Source: Bacteroidales bacterium
GTDB lineage: Bacteria; Bacteroidota; Bacteroidia; Bacteroidales; F082
Length of the DNA stretch: 33,202 nt
Assembly (NCBI GenBank): GCA_017538795.1
Contig: JAFYIE010000007.1
Coordinates: 1-33,202 of the forward strand
Direction of reading: 5' to 3'
The notes below the pieces were generated by a model. It did no database searches, was not told the origin of the DNA, and saw only the letters and a list, made by a program, of their open reading frames with translations. This document shows positions 12,901-20,195 of this stretch, one piece after another. Position 1 is the first letter of the stretch; the number at the start of each line of letters is the position of its first letter. Made by a program: the position numbers and the translations under genes.

Positions 12901-14198
12901 GGAGCCCATTGCGCATATAATGTGGTGTTTGCTGTAATTTCGAATTCGTCTCCATATTCATAATCCGTTCCATTTCCATCGTTTTGCGTGTTCCAAATAG
13001 AAAAATCATATCCGTCGCGTATAAAAGTATTATTTAAAACCGTCACCGTTGAGCCAGATGTATAAGGACTATTTCCATCTGTCATTGTGCCTGTGCCGCC
13101 GTTGGCATCGTAGGTTACAGTGTAAACCGCCTCAAACACAGCTTCAAGATTGGCATTGGCTGTTCCCATGGTGAATGTCGTAGGATTTGTGGTTTCGCTT
13201 TCTACACTTGAACCCGAGCCTGTGACATTCCATTTTTTGAATCTGTATCCTGAATTTGGCGTTGCTGAAATGTTCATAACACCGCCCTCGGCAACTGGTG
13301 TGTTTGTTGCAACAGGTCTTCCTTTATTAACGGTGACAGTGCCGTTCGTGGCTGTATATTCGAAATTATGTGGTGTTGCAAAATATGCTGTAACAGTTGC
13401 GTCAGCTGTTCCCATTTTGAAAGCTGTTGTATCTGAATTGACATTATATAATGTACTTCCAGTTCCACTTACTGCCCAGTTTTTAAATGCATAACTTGCA
13501 CTGCTTGGTGTCGCCGTGAGATAAACTTTCGCGCCTTCAGCGACACTTGCGCCACTCGCAACAGCACTGCTTCCACCATCTACACCTGTGATAGTTCCGT
13601 TGGTTACTGAGTAAGTGAGAGTGTGGTTAGTCGTTGTTCCTGCCGTTTTAACTTTCAAGACAATATCATCAAGACGACAGTTATCTCCTGTTGATGTATT
13701 TGTAAATGTTAAATCAAAAGTTTCTGCAGACTTGGTATTAGCAATAGTATATGAATAAGCTGTTTTTGAATCCAAAGTAATCGTTATTCCGCTGGTACTT
13801 GAGGATAATGTTAAGTTTTTATTAATTTTAAATGTTAGAGTCATATCCACAGCTCCACCAGTTGATATGCCCGAAATAGAGAACGTACCAGAATTACCAC
13901 TCTTAGTTTTGCTAACCAGCAGCTCTGGCTTCGTTCCTCCAGCTAACGCCTCATTATATGTTTTTGTATCGGTATAGCCATTTGAACAGGCATAAGTTAA
14001 GGTTACACCACCATAAACTGTTGTACCGGTATGACTATTTTGGATGCTTCCAGTGGGTGCATCACCAACCGTAAATCCACTAAAATCTTCAGACCATAAA
14101 GTGGTATTAGCAGCAGCTTGTCCTTTTGCCATTTGGGGCATGTTGATCATAGCCAACAGCATTAAAGCTGCGATTAAGATTGTAAAAGTTTTTTTCAT
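9927..14198 (-). CDS. large T9SS-secreted surface protein with InlB-type repeats
   Basis: 1423 residues. A signal peptide ends near residue 26 (KGQA). Residues about 34-190 form a jelly-roll-like domain starting LWSEDFSGFTVGD. From about 195 to 530 come InlB B-type repeats: 'YSVTNGTITGVDGG', 'YTATNGTVTVNKG', and the Listeria-Bacteroides type 'VTYDANGGTGTMTDG' ending in LYAQW. A middle region follows, with two more such units near 700-860. A stretch with repeated TIEDGG follows (about 1010-1050), then a module of about 300 residues shared with the 780-residue protein at 16102. The C-terminus 'GVYIFKLNDKTQKIVVK' is a T9SS type A sorting domain. It is probably an outer-surface adhesin. The 5' leader is long, with a -7 box at 14537-14544, and contains a large hairpin. 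Confidence 0.9.
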   Translation of the reverse strand: MKKTFTILIAALMLLAMINMPQMAKGQAAANTTLWSEDFSGFTVGDAPTGSIQNSHTGTTVYGGVTLTYACSNGYTDTKTYNEALAGGTKPELLVSKTKSGNSGTFSISGISTGGAVDMTLTFKINKNLTLSSSTSGITITLDSKTAYSYTIANTKSAETFDLTFTNTSTGDNCRLDDIVLKVKTAGTTTNHTLTYSVTNGTITGVDGGSSAVASGASVAEGAKVYLTATPSSASYAFKNWAVSGTGSTLYNVNSDTTAFKMGTADATVTAYFATPHNFEYTATNGTVTVNKGRPVATNTPVAEGGVMNISATPNSGYRFKKWNVTGSGSSVESETTNPTTFTMGTANANLEAVFEAVYTVTYDANGGTGTMTDGNSPYTSGSTVTVLNNTFIRDGYDFSIWNTQNDGNGTDYEYGDEFEITANTTLYAQWAPGKHTVIVASIGSASEIITAVYGNNVIAESGNASVAYGTEITLRADGLAAGKGIVWDVYKTGETGTKVTVTDNKFTVPEYNVTISGTVGNAFVKYTGDIAEGDYVIYATDGAAMKNALQGSNTDKFANQTTNIYVSGNDMVIANATTEADVTWHIANISETSYWTIYNVDEKKYAGSKTAKNTADLLSSVTNNAKWTVEVDNGVYNFINYARSQGTDPNNKFLRRNEGTGWASYATGTGTKPYLYKKTNTYQLDVATVANITNTATPSGQSAIDEDGSAYVKPGVTVTLASTPSADYIIDEWNVYKTDTPATKVTVTSNTFTMPDYAVTVSATTRAIEKVDVKYYVNGALLATVNVTEGDEMTLKTAGDISAYVPSGFTFAGWTDNEEDLSTLYTGTYTPAGATNLYAVFSGTKPATFSFTIDKDDFTTESYAINNGYTKNKTATAATGETMSVTCYSYQIQQSSSLMQWQKSAGYLYNSTDLGTVKSVIVTSTAGSFTTYYGTTAQPSSGDAGTGKGYFKTIVGGETGKTSSVVVVFTKSVARKFTRIIDDDVDINTTVTLNAPAIIESGQTLTIEDGGILDAGNYLTIEDGGTLIIEDGGQIILPEDASVNATVKRHVTGNTKAAAWEAFASTINTPAIGNTNLITGTYDLYMYDESADKEWVNYKAHTSYFANLTNSRGYLYRNAATMDITIEGALNTSDISDYTLSRSGSDPSIIGFNFVGNPYQMDIYKGVAISNTYLETGYYVLDGGAWSVRDDDVAIAPGAGILVQANSTGDGKKLDVTYTNASAKANHDNIMFTVGNSEYSDVTYAMFDEGHGLNKISHRNQDVPMLYIPQNDENFAIAMMNDDTKAFELNFKAMTTGKYTLSCKTKGNYSYLHVIDRLTGEDVDMLLEGEYSFIASKQDNENRFIVRLEYSENPAGFESSTFAWQNGSDIIVNGEGELQIFDVMGRRVSTVRVSGETTITAPSMHGVYIFKLNDKTQKIVVK

Positions 14199-14260
14199 TT
14201 TGTTTTGTTTTAGTTATTATTTTGTTTCTATTTTTGTTTTCGTTTAAAAAGAGGATTTCT

Positions 14261-14316
14261 CCACTCCGCTTCGCTCCGGTCGAAATGACAATAAAAAAAG
14301 GCGTCAGTCATTTCGC
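14261..14316. repeat. dispersed-type inverted element (TCCGGTCGAAATGAC)
   Basis: The plus strand has TTTCTCCACTCCGCTTCG followed by CTCCGGTCGAAATGAC (to 14289), a phrase I recognise as recurrent in intergenic DNA of Bacteroidota. CGAAATGAC (14281-14289) is matched by GTCATTTCG (14307-14315) as an inverted repeat. Only one copy is visible here. Confidence 0.45.
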
Positions 14317-14329
14317 TTTCGCCTATCTG

Positions 14330-14443
14330 CTCGGAGGGCTCTGGTAAGCCTAAGCTGTAATAAGCACGAAATACTCACGCCAAAATGCGCGATCTTCCGC
14401 CTGCTTATTCCCCAGCTTTAAAAAATTTACCAGATTTTCCGAG
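14330..14443. other. long imperfect hairpin, candidate structured leader RNA or miniature element
   Basis: Four nested complementary segments: CTCGGA (14330-14335) with TCCGAG (14438-14443), CTGGTAA (14341-14347) with TTACCAG (14427-14433), AAGCTG (14352-14357) with CAGCTT (14413-14418), AATAAGCA (14359-14366) with TGCTTATT (14402-14409). The loop is about 35 nt. It lies in the 554-nt gap between 14198 and 14753, inside the putative 5' leader of the large T9SS gene. No coding capacity was seen in the gap. Confidence 0.6.
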
Positions 14444-14450
14444 TGAGAAT

Positions 14451-14467
14451 AAGAGCGTAAAGCTCTA
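14451..14467. other. small hairpin AGAGC-GTAAA-GCTCT
   Basis: A short stem (AGAGC at 14452-14456, GCTCT at 14462-14466) next to the long hairpin, within the same leader region. No function assigned. Confidence 0.35.
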
Positions 14468-14536
14468 AGTTATAATATGTTACAGTTTTTTCTTCTACAT
14501 AATCTTTTCGTTTTACGATATTTTTTGCTCAGGGCG

Positions 14537-14544
14537 CAAAATTA
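14537..14544 (-). promoter_or_regulatory. -7 promoter box TAATTTTG for the large T9SS gene
   Basis: TAATTTTG on the minus strand, the best promoter match upstream of the ATG at 14198. If used, it gives a 5' leader of roughly 330 nt that includes the long hairpin. No clear -33 TTG. Confidence 0.45.
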
Positions 14545-14579
14545 GCATTAATTTTCGAATAAGCTGATTAATTTTGAAA

Positions 14580-14600
14580 AAGTTTAAAGTTTGAAGTTGA
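14580..14600. repeat. period-7 tandem repeat (AAGTTTA units)
   Basis: AAGTTTA, AAGTTTG, AAGTTGA in tandem, in the intergenic region before the C10 peptidase gene. Confidence 0.65.
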
Positions 14601-14693
14601 GACTTTGAATGTTTTTCGTATCTTTGCTGCATAGAATACAAAACATTTTTGAAACGACAGCTGTTTTTCTGAAAATTTTTAATATTAAAATTC

Positions 14694-14724
14694 TTGACAA
14701 GAATTAAATAATAGTGTAATTTTG
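14694..14724 (+). promoter_or_regulatory. promoter of the C10 peptidase gene
   Basis: TTG at 14694-14696, 20-nt spacer, TAATTTTG at 14717-14724, then the ATG at 14753. It is among the best -33/-7 matches in the window. Confidence 0.75.
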
Positions 14725-14752
14725 CGGCACTTAATCCTAATATTTAAATAAA

Positions 14753-15784
14753 ATGAAAAAAGCTTTAACTGTATTGCTGCTTTTATGCGCTTTGACCAGC
14801 TTTGCGCAAGAACCCCTCATGAAAACAAAATGGAACCAGGGCCACCCTTACAACATGCTTTGCCCGGCCGATCCGCTTGAAAATTACGCCCATTGTTATA
14901 CAGGCTGTCCGGCAACCGCTATGGGACAGATTATCAATTATCTGAAAACAACACAAGACACCCGCTTCGACGACGGCGACGACTATTTTTCGAACTACGC
15001 CGGCCGTCAATTCCATATCGACGACGACTGGCAAGCATATCAGTTTCCATCATTCCCGCAACTCAACGTGTTGCTCGATTCCGTCGACGCCACCTTCCAA
15101 CGCGATGAGGATCTTTCCGACCAATTGGTGGCTGCCGTGATATTTTCTTGCGGCGTGGCCTGCACACAGGTCTATACAGCGTCGTCCAGTTATGGCTCAG
15201 GCACTTTTTCTGTTAATCAGGCGTATGCGGCCTACCAGCGTTTCGGGTTCGCCGAATGTAAACTGTTTACCGACCCTACCGATGAGATGTATGAAATCTT
15301 GATCTCCAACATACAAAACGGATATCCGGCTCATCTGGCTGTTGTAAACAACGCAGGAAATAGCGGACATAATGTGGTGGTCGATGGATATCGCGAAAGC
15401 GACGGCAAGTTTCATGTCAACTTCGGATGGGGCGGCTATAAGGATAACTGGTACGACATCCCAGATCCTTCAGGTTTTGGTTACGGATGGACAAAAATTG
15501 AAGGCATCATTTTGGACATAATCCCTACGTCACATCTGGGTGCTAACGAGTATGCCTATCAGGAACAACTCGAAGTGTATCCTAATCCGGCCTCAGATGT
15601 TCTCTACCTGAACAACATTCCTGGCGAACAGGTCGAGTATGCCATTTTCAATGTCTTGGGACAGAAGATGACCGCCGGTTTATCCGATGGAACCATCTCC
15701 GTTTCTGAATTGGAAAAGGGAATCTATATTTTACAGGTTAATAAAGACGAATTCAGGAAAACAACCAGGTTTGTTGTGAAATAA
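14753..15784 (+). CDS. secreted C10 family (streptopain-like) cysteine peptidase with T9SS tail
   Basis: 343 residues. The signal peptide ends in SFAQ (residue 19). The peptidase domain starts almost at once: 'WNQGHPYN', then 'HCYTGCPATAMGQIINY' with nucleophile Cys52, and 'GHNVVVDGY' with catalytic His206, followed by 'FHVNFGWGGYKDNWY'. About 30 residues of prodomain would be the most that could fit, whereas streptopain and interpain carry a long inhibitory propeptide. After residue 265 comes 'LEVYPNPASDVLYL' and the end 'GIYILQVNKDEFRKTTRFVVK'-type T9SS type A sorting domain, so the enzyme should be surface-attached or released. Convergent with the small gene at 15808. Confidence 0.93.
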   Translation: MKKALTVLLLLCALTSFAQEPLMKTKWNQGHPYNMLCPADPLENYAHCYTGCPATAMGQIINYLKTTQDTRFDDGDDYFSNYAGRQFHIDDDWQAYQFPSFPQLNVLLDSVDATFQRDEDLSDQLVAAVIFSCGVACTQVYTASSSYGSGTFSVNQAYAAYQRFGFAECKLFTDPTDEMYEILISNIQNGYPAHLAVVNNAGNSGHNVVVDGYRESDGKFHVNFGWGGYKDNWYDIPDPSGFGYGWTKIEGIILDIIPTSHLGANEYAYQEQLEVYPNPASDVLYLNNIPGEQVEYAIFNVLGQKMTAGLSDGTISVSELEKGIYILQVNKDEFRKTTRFVVK

Positions 15785-15809
15785 CAACACAACAAACCTG
15801 TTGTTTGTT
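15783..15809. terminator. bidirectional terminator hairpin
   Basis: AACAA-C-ACAACA (15783-15794), loop AACC, TGTTGT-TTGTT (15799-15809): an 11-bp stem with one bulged C. It overlaps the stop codons of both convergent genes. Confidence 0.65.
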
Positions 15810-16053
15810 ATTCTTCACGTTTCTTTCTCAGAGCGTAGCCTGCTCCCAGCGTTGCGAGAACGAGCAAACCGCTGCCGAGTGGTGCGTCTGAGTTTTCAGT
15901 GCTGCCTATCGGTTTTGTAGGCGTATAAGGAGTGTTGTCGCTTGTTCTGTCGAAAGAACCTCCGTCGTAATCGCCAAAGAAACCGTCACGCTGTGCGTTC
16001 GCACCAAAACCAACTGTTAAAACTAATGCTACTGTGAATAATAACTTTTTCAT
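15808..16053 (-). CDS. small secreted protein with PLGSG-hydrophobic-KKR tail (copy 2)
   Basis: 81 residues with the same plan as the protein at 9645: signal peptide ending in ANAQ, then RDGFF, an Asp/Gly/Thr/Pro-rich middle of about 35 residues, 'APLGSGLLVLATLGAGYA' and the basic end LRKKREE. Only the two ends and the DGFF motif are conserved with copy 1. It lies 48 nt downstream of the 780-residue T9SS protein and is co-oriented, as copy 1 is with the 1423-residue protein. The tail suggests membrane insertion with a cytoplasmic basic anchor and possible cleavage at PLGSG. No processing enzyme is visible in the window. Confidence 0.85.
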   Translation of the reverse strand: MKKLLFTVALVLTVGFGANAQRDGFFGDYDGGSFDRTSDNTPYTPTKPIGSTENSDAPLGSGLLVLATLGAGYALRKKREE

Positions 16054-16075
16054 TGTATTTTTTTATCTTTTATTT

Positions 16076-16103
16076 CTAAACTTTAAACTCTACACTCTAA
16101 ACT
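16076..16103. repeat. period-7 tandem repeat (CTAAACT units)
   Basis: CTAAACT, TTAAACT, CTACACT, CTAAACT: four heptamers directly downstream of the 780-residue T9SS gene. Its stop codon (complement of 16102-16104) overlaps the last unit. Confidence 0.8.
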
Positions 16104-18444
16104 ATCTCACGACTATCTTTTGTGTATTCTCATTTAATTTGAGAATGTAAACACCTTGCATCGATGGGGCGGTTATCGTTGTCTCGCCGTCGACGCGCAT
16201 TGTTGAAACCTTGCGTCCCATAAGGTCGAAGATCTGAAGCTCGCCTTCGCCTTCAACGAAGATGTCGCTACCGTTCTGCCAAGCAAACACCGAGTTCTCA
16301 AGGCCTTCTGGATTCTCCGAGTAGTCCAAACGAACGATGAATCTGTTCTCGTTGTCTTTTGGCGAGCCAATGAAGCTGTATTCGCCTTCGAGCAACATAT
16401 CCACATCCTCGCCGGTGAGCATGTCGACGAGATGCAAATATCCGAACTCGCCGTTGGCGGCGCATCTCAAGGTGTATTTCCCTGTTGTCTTAGCCTTGAA
16501 ATTGAGGTTGATGACCTTCACGTCGCTGTTCATATTGACCGAAGCGAAGTTGGCGCTGTTGTAGTTGACGTAAAGCATAGGTGCTGCCTCGTTGCGGTGC
16601 TCGATCTTATTCAGTCCGTGTCCTTCTTTGAACTCGACGAATGCTACATCATCGAAATTGCTGTTGGCTACTGTAAACACGATGTTATCGTTGCTGGCGC
16701 CTCTCTTCGACGCTTCGACGGTGTTCTTGAATGTCAAAGTCTCTTCAGCTGTCGCTTGAACGAGGATAGCTGTTCCGGCAGGGATGGCGTCGATGTCGCT
16801 CTTCGCTGTCCAGATGCCGTTGCTTTCAAGCATGTAGAACTTGTCGGCGAGGTTCTCTCCCGAGAAAGCCACACCTTTATAAATATCGTGCGAGAATGGG
16901 TTGCCGATGAGGTTGAACGACTTCAACCCGCTGCCTTCGGTGTACGATAACACGTATTTCACGTCTGCTGTGTTGAGCGTGCCAGTATACTCGATGTCGG
17001 CAGTCTTCTCGCTGCCTTCTGTGCGGTACAGGTAGCCGCGGCCGTTCTCAAATGATGTGAATGGAGTTACGCCCGGGTCGGTGTTTCTGTATTCCTGCCA
17101 TCTGATGTGCTCCGGGTCGTAGAGATAGATGTTGTGTTTCAACACATCGCTGAGCAACCCTGAAACGCTCTCAAATGTGACTTCACCTACAGGTGATGCT
17201 ATGGCGTTCCAGCCTGTGGCTGTCTTGTGGTCGTCTTTGTTTTCTTCCCAAGTCTCGACGCTCTTCTTAAATGTTACGTTGAAAGCGATGTCGCTGACGA
17301 GCTGTCCTTCTTCGACGTAAATCTTACCGTCGATGCTACCTGTCTTTTTCTCGCTGTTGTCAACGATGGTGAGTGTAGCGCCTTTACGGACAACGATAGC
17401 GTATTCGTCGCGGGTGAGGGTGTGGCCGTTCAAGTCGATGATAACCTCATCATCCTCAGCGATGACCAAAGCTCTGTTTGAAGCGTGTGCTGTCAAGTCC
17501 TCAGTCAAAGCGACGTCCTTATCCTCGTTGATGGTGTTCTGGAACAACTTCCAAGTGTTATCACCTGTGATATAATAATAGGTGTTACCGTCGGCCGACA
17601 CAACATCATTATAATAATAGTCGTCATCGTCGTCGTTTGTGTAAACTCTCGCATTTCCCTCCACTTTATGTAAAGGAGTCACATAATATGCGTTTGTGAA
17701 GTTGTTCACACCATAGCTTTTCTCGCAACGACCGAAAGTGCATGAAAGTTCATTGTTCCCAACAATATTAAAAGTAACCTCCGATGGGTTGAAGAGACAG
17801 TTGTTGAAATTAACCGTTCCCTTGTTGTAACCTACAAAACCGCCGCAGTTGGTTGTTTTGGCGCCAAGAAACTTGCCGTCGAACCAGCAGTTGGTGATGT
17901 TGGTTGTGCTGCTTCTTTCAACCAAACCAATCAAACCGCCATGTGTGCCGTCGCCATTAATTGTCGAATTGATATTCATGTTGACATGGCAGTTATTTAA
18001 ATAGCACACTCCTGATGTATATCCTGCGACACCTGCCGCAAACTTGTTGCTAGTTTTAATTTCTCCTTCTACAACAATATCTTGAATGGTTGCATTCGAC
18101 AAACTGCCGAAAGGAGCCGCATATTTTTCGTTTGTGGTGAAATTAACGGTGATGGTGTTGCCGTTTCCGAGGAAAATACCCTCGAATTTTTTGCTTAAGC
18201 TTGTATTAGTTGTCTGGGTGCCAACGGTTTGGGTGATGGTGATGTCTGTATTCAGACTGAAGTATTTGCCGCTGTAGCTGTTGCCGGCTTTGACATTGGT
18301 TGAGAGGGTCTCCCAATCGCTGTCACTATTAATCATATAAGGGTCATTTTGTGAACCCGAACCTGTGAGCTCGTTTTGCGCGAGCATTGTCATTGGAGCG
18401 ACAATTGTAATGAGCAGTAAGAAAAGTAAATTGTTCTTTTTCAT
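16102..18444 (-). CDS. T9SS-secreted surface protein with GLUG-like beta-helix
   Basis: 780 residues. The signal peptide ends near residue 22 (LAQN). Residues about 30-260 look like a right-handed beta-helix with GLUG-like turns: 'KFEGIFLGNGNTITVNF', 'GGLIGLVERSSTTNITNCWF', 'CGGFVGYNKGTVNFNNCLF'. Then comes an 'ALVIAEDDEVIIDLNGHTL' segment. From about residue 395 a module follows with 'GWNAIASPVGEV', 'FENGRGYLYRTEGS' and 'FNLIGNPFSHDIYKGVAF'. The final 250 residues are very similar to the end of the 1423-residue protein (GHGLNKIEHRN, TGEDVDMLLEGEYSFI, AWQNGSDIFVEGEGELQIFD), ending in a T9SS type A sorting domain (GVYILKLNENTQKIVVR). Probably a surface adhesin or glycan-binding protein. Confidence 0.9.
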   Translation of the reverse strand: MKKNNLLFLLLITIVAPMTMLAQNELTGSGSQNDPYMINSDSDWETLSTNVKAGNSYSGKYFSLNTDITITQTVGTQTTNTSLSKKFEGIFLGNGNTITVNFTTNEKYAAPFGSLSNATIQDIVVEGEIKTSNKFAAGVAGYTSGVCYLNNCHVNMNINSTINGDGTHGGLIGLVERSSTTNITNCWFDGKFLGAKTTNCGGFVGYNKGTVNFNNCLFNPSEVTFNIVGNNELSCTFGRCEKSYGVNNFTNAYYVTPLHKVEGNARVYTNDDDDDYYYNDVVSADGNTYYYITGDNTWKLFQNTINEDKDVALTEDLTAHASNRALVIAEDDEVIIDLNGHTLTRDEYAIVVRKGATLTIVDNSEKKTGSIDGKIYVEEGQLVSDIAFNVTFKKSVETWEENKDDHKTATGWNAIASPVGEVTFESVSGLLSDVLKHNIYLYDPEHIRWQEYRNTDPGVTPFTSFENGRGYLYRTEGSEKTADIEYTGTLNTADVKYVLSYTEGSGLKSFNLIGNPFSHDIYKGVAFSGENLADKFYMLESNGIWTAKSDIDAIPAGTAILVQATAEETLTFKNTVEASKRGASNDNIVFTVANSNFDDVAFVEFKEGHGLNKIEHRNEAAPMLYVNYNSANFASVNMNSDVKVINLNFKAKTTGKYTLRCAANGEFGYLHLVDMLTGEDVDMLLEGEYSFIGSPKDNENRFIVRLDYSENPEGLENSVFAWQNGSDIFVEGEGELQIFDLMGRKVSTMRVDGETTITAPSMQGVYILKLNENTQKIVVR

Positions 18445-18496
18445 CTGTTATTTTGTTAGTTTTTTAACACTTATTATTTTCCTTTTTTTCGGGCTG

Positions 18497-18504
18497 CAAA
18501 AGTA
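18497..18504 (-). promoter_or_regulatory. -7 promoter box TACTTTTG
   Basis: TACTTTTG on the minus strand, 52 nt upstream of the ATG at 18444. Direct repeats GTGTTAAAAAT lie just upstream (18525-18555). Confidence 0.6.
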
Positions 18505-18524
18505 GACTTTTACAAAAAAATAAT

Positions 18525-18593
18525 GTGTTAAAAATCTAACAATAGTGTTAAAAATGTGACAAAATGGTGTTCAAATTGTCACATTTTTAACAC
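18525..18593. repeat. inverted and direct GTGTTAAAAAT repeats between C69 peptidase and T9SS gene
   Basis: GTGTTAAAAATGTGACAA (18545-18562) is perfectly complementary to 18576-18593, giving an 18-bp stem with a 13-nt loop. It starts 4 nt after the end of the C69 gene, so it can act as that gene's terminator. An extra direct copy GTGTTAAAAAT is at 18525-18535, exactly 20 bp from the one at 18545, suggesting a protein-binding array for the downstream promoter. Confidence 0.75.
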
Positions 18594-18596
18594 AAA

Positions 18597-20189
18597 TCAG
18601 AATCCTGTCCAGAATCTTTCCCAGAAGTGGTGTTCCATTTCCTTCCAGGTCTCGGCTGTAGCGGCTTCGAAGTCGGCGGTGTAGCGGTTGAGTTCTTTTG
18701 CTGCCTCTTCTTTTTTGCCTTCGTCGAGGAGTTTTTGCACTCTTTTCTCTAGCTCAGGCATCTCAATCATAGCCTTTTCTTCGTAGCGCTTAATGTTGTT
18801 GTACATGATATCCTTCGCGTAGCCCCAGTTGACCTGAGCGAGTTTGTTGGCTTTTCTGTAACGCCACAGTGCTGTGCGCTCGTCGAAGTTGCCGTGTCCG
18901 CATCTGTCGAAGCATGAAGGCATCTTGGTGCAGCCGCTGTAAACAGGTATTCTCGGGCTCTGGCCTGGGTTCTCGACGCCGATCCAGCAGATGCCGCCGA
19001 TCTCGTCTGGCATCCAGCCGCGGAGCTGTGCCACAAAAGAGTAGGAGCACCACGACATCGCCACGCCACGCTTGAATTCTATGGTACCTGGCTTGAGCAT
19101 GTTGTACACGCTGCGCTCGGGACCGCCCATCCATGGGTTGGCTGAAGGGGAGACGACGGTGTCGCCGTCACGGTTGACGATCTTGAGGTTGCGTGTGATG
19201 TCCATATCGGTGCCTTCGTAGTAGCTGCGAAGGAGACGCATCACGTCGCGCACGTCGACTTTGTTCTCAGGCTTCACCGAGAACGGAATCTCCTGGCCGT
19301 CTCTGTCGAGGTTTAATGACGGGGCTAACTCGTTGAAGATGAACCACTCGCGCTCGCGGAAGTTCTTGCCGTTGGAGTAGTCGCTTGCAAAAGCTTTGTA
19401 CCAGATAAACTCTTCCTTGCCGTCCCACAAGCCGTATTTCTTTGCCACCTTCTCCACATTGTCGGAGCACATGAAATAGTCTTTGTTGTCTCTGTCTAAA
19501 TATTTGATTCTCGGGATGTTAGCCGATATTCCGACTTCTCCGTCAGGGACTCTTTGTGCAGCCCAGATGCCGCCGATTTTCTTCGGACCTTCGCCCATGA
19601 TTTCCATGAGCCACACTTCTTTGGTGTCGGCAATGGTGATAGCCTCGCCGCCGTCGCCGTAGCCGTATTCCTTGATGAGCTCGCCGATGAGCCGGATGGC
19701 GTCACGGGCATTGTCGCAACGCTGCAATGCTATACGCTCAAGCTCTTCAATCTGGAACATTCCTTCTTTGTTGACGAGGGTGTCGGGACCTGAAAACGTG
19801 GTCTCGCCAATAGCCAGCTGTTTCTCGTTGAAACATGGATAAGCGGTGTTGAGATAAGCGTATGTGTGTGCTGCCTGTGGAATCTCGCCGGCTTCCTTCA
19901 TGCCGTTCATGCTGTTAGGATCAGAGGTGTGCATGGTGCCTTTGTAGATCTTCATCTTGGCGCCTTTCTCGTTATCCGTGGCTTTCTCCCAGCGCATCCA
20001 GGTGCGATACCAGCTGTCGCAGGTGTGCGATGTCATCACCGAGCCGTCGGTCGAGGCGTCCTTGCCAACCATGATGCTGGTGCAGTTGGCGCCGTCAAAT
20101 TCATATTCATCAACGTTGACCTGAGCACTCAAGCTCATCGTCATCGCGATTATAACTAACGTGATTAAGGATTTAATGGTTGCTTTCAT
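18597..20189 (-). CDS. secreted C69 family dipeptidase
   Basis: 530 residues. The signal peptide ends at SLSAQ (residue 23), followed by a short propeptide VNVDEYEFDGAN. Cys36 in NCTSIMVGKDAS is the expected N-terminal nucleophile of the Ntn-hydrolase fold, freed by cleavage before it. Other family landmarks are 'TSHTCDSWYRTWMRW', 'LAIGETTFSG', 'EYGYGDGGEAITIADTKEVWLMEI' and 'AAQRVPDGEVGISANIPRI'. Family members hydrolyse dipeptides with broad specificity; this one should act in the periplasm or outside. The C-terminus is a charged helix (LEKRVQKLLDEGKKEEAAKEL) with no T9SS tail. It follows rsmD by about 50 nt, a gap filled by period-7/8 repeats. Confidence 0.93.
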   Translation of the reverse strand: MKATIKSLITLVIIAMTMSLSAQVNVDEYEFDGANCTSIMVGKDASTDGSVMTSHTCDSWYRTWMRWEKATDNEKGAKMKIYKGTMHTSDPNSMNGMKEAGEIPQAAHTYAYLNTAYPCFNEKQLAIGETTFSGPDTLVNKEGMFQIEELERIALQRCDNARDAIRLIGELIKEYGYGDGGEAITIADTKEVWLMEIMGEGPKKIGGIWAAQRVPDGEVGISANIPRIKYLDRDNKDYFMCSDNVEKVAKKYGLWDGKEEFIWYKAFASDYSNGKNFREREWFIFNELAPSLNLDRDGQEIPFSVKPENKVDVRDVMRLLRSYYEGTDMDITRNLKIVNRDGDTVVSPSANPWMGGPERSVYNMLKPGTIEFKRGVAMSWCSYSFVAQLRGWMPDEIGGICWIGVENPGQSPRIPVYSGCTKMPSCFDRCGHGNFDERTALWRYRKANKLAQVNWGYAKDIMYNNIKRYEEKAMIEMPELEKRVQKLLDEGKKEEAAKELNRYTADFEAATAETWKEMEHHFWERFWTGF

Positions 20190-20195
20190 ATCTAT

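Noticed and set aside
13150-13494. Plus-strand frame of 114 residues within the large T9SS gene
   Set aside because: It is an antisense reading of Thr/Val-rich repeat DNA with no signal peptide start or ribosome-binding region.
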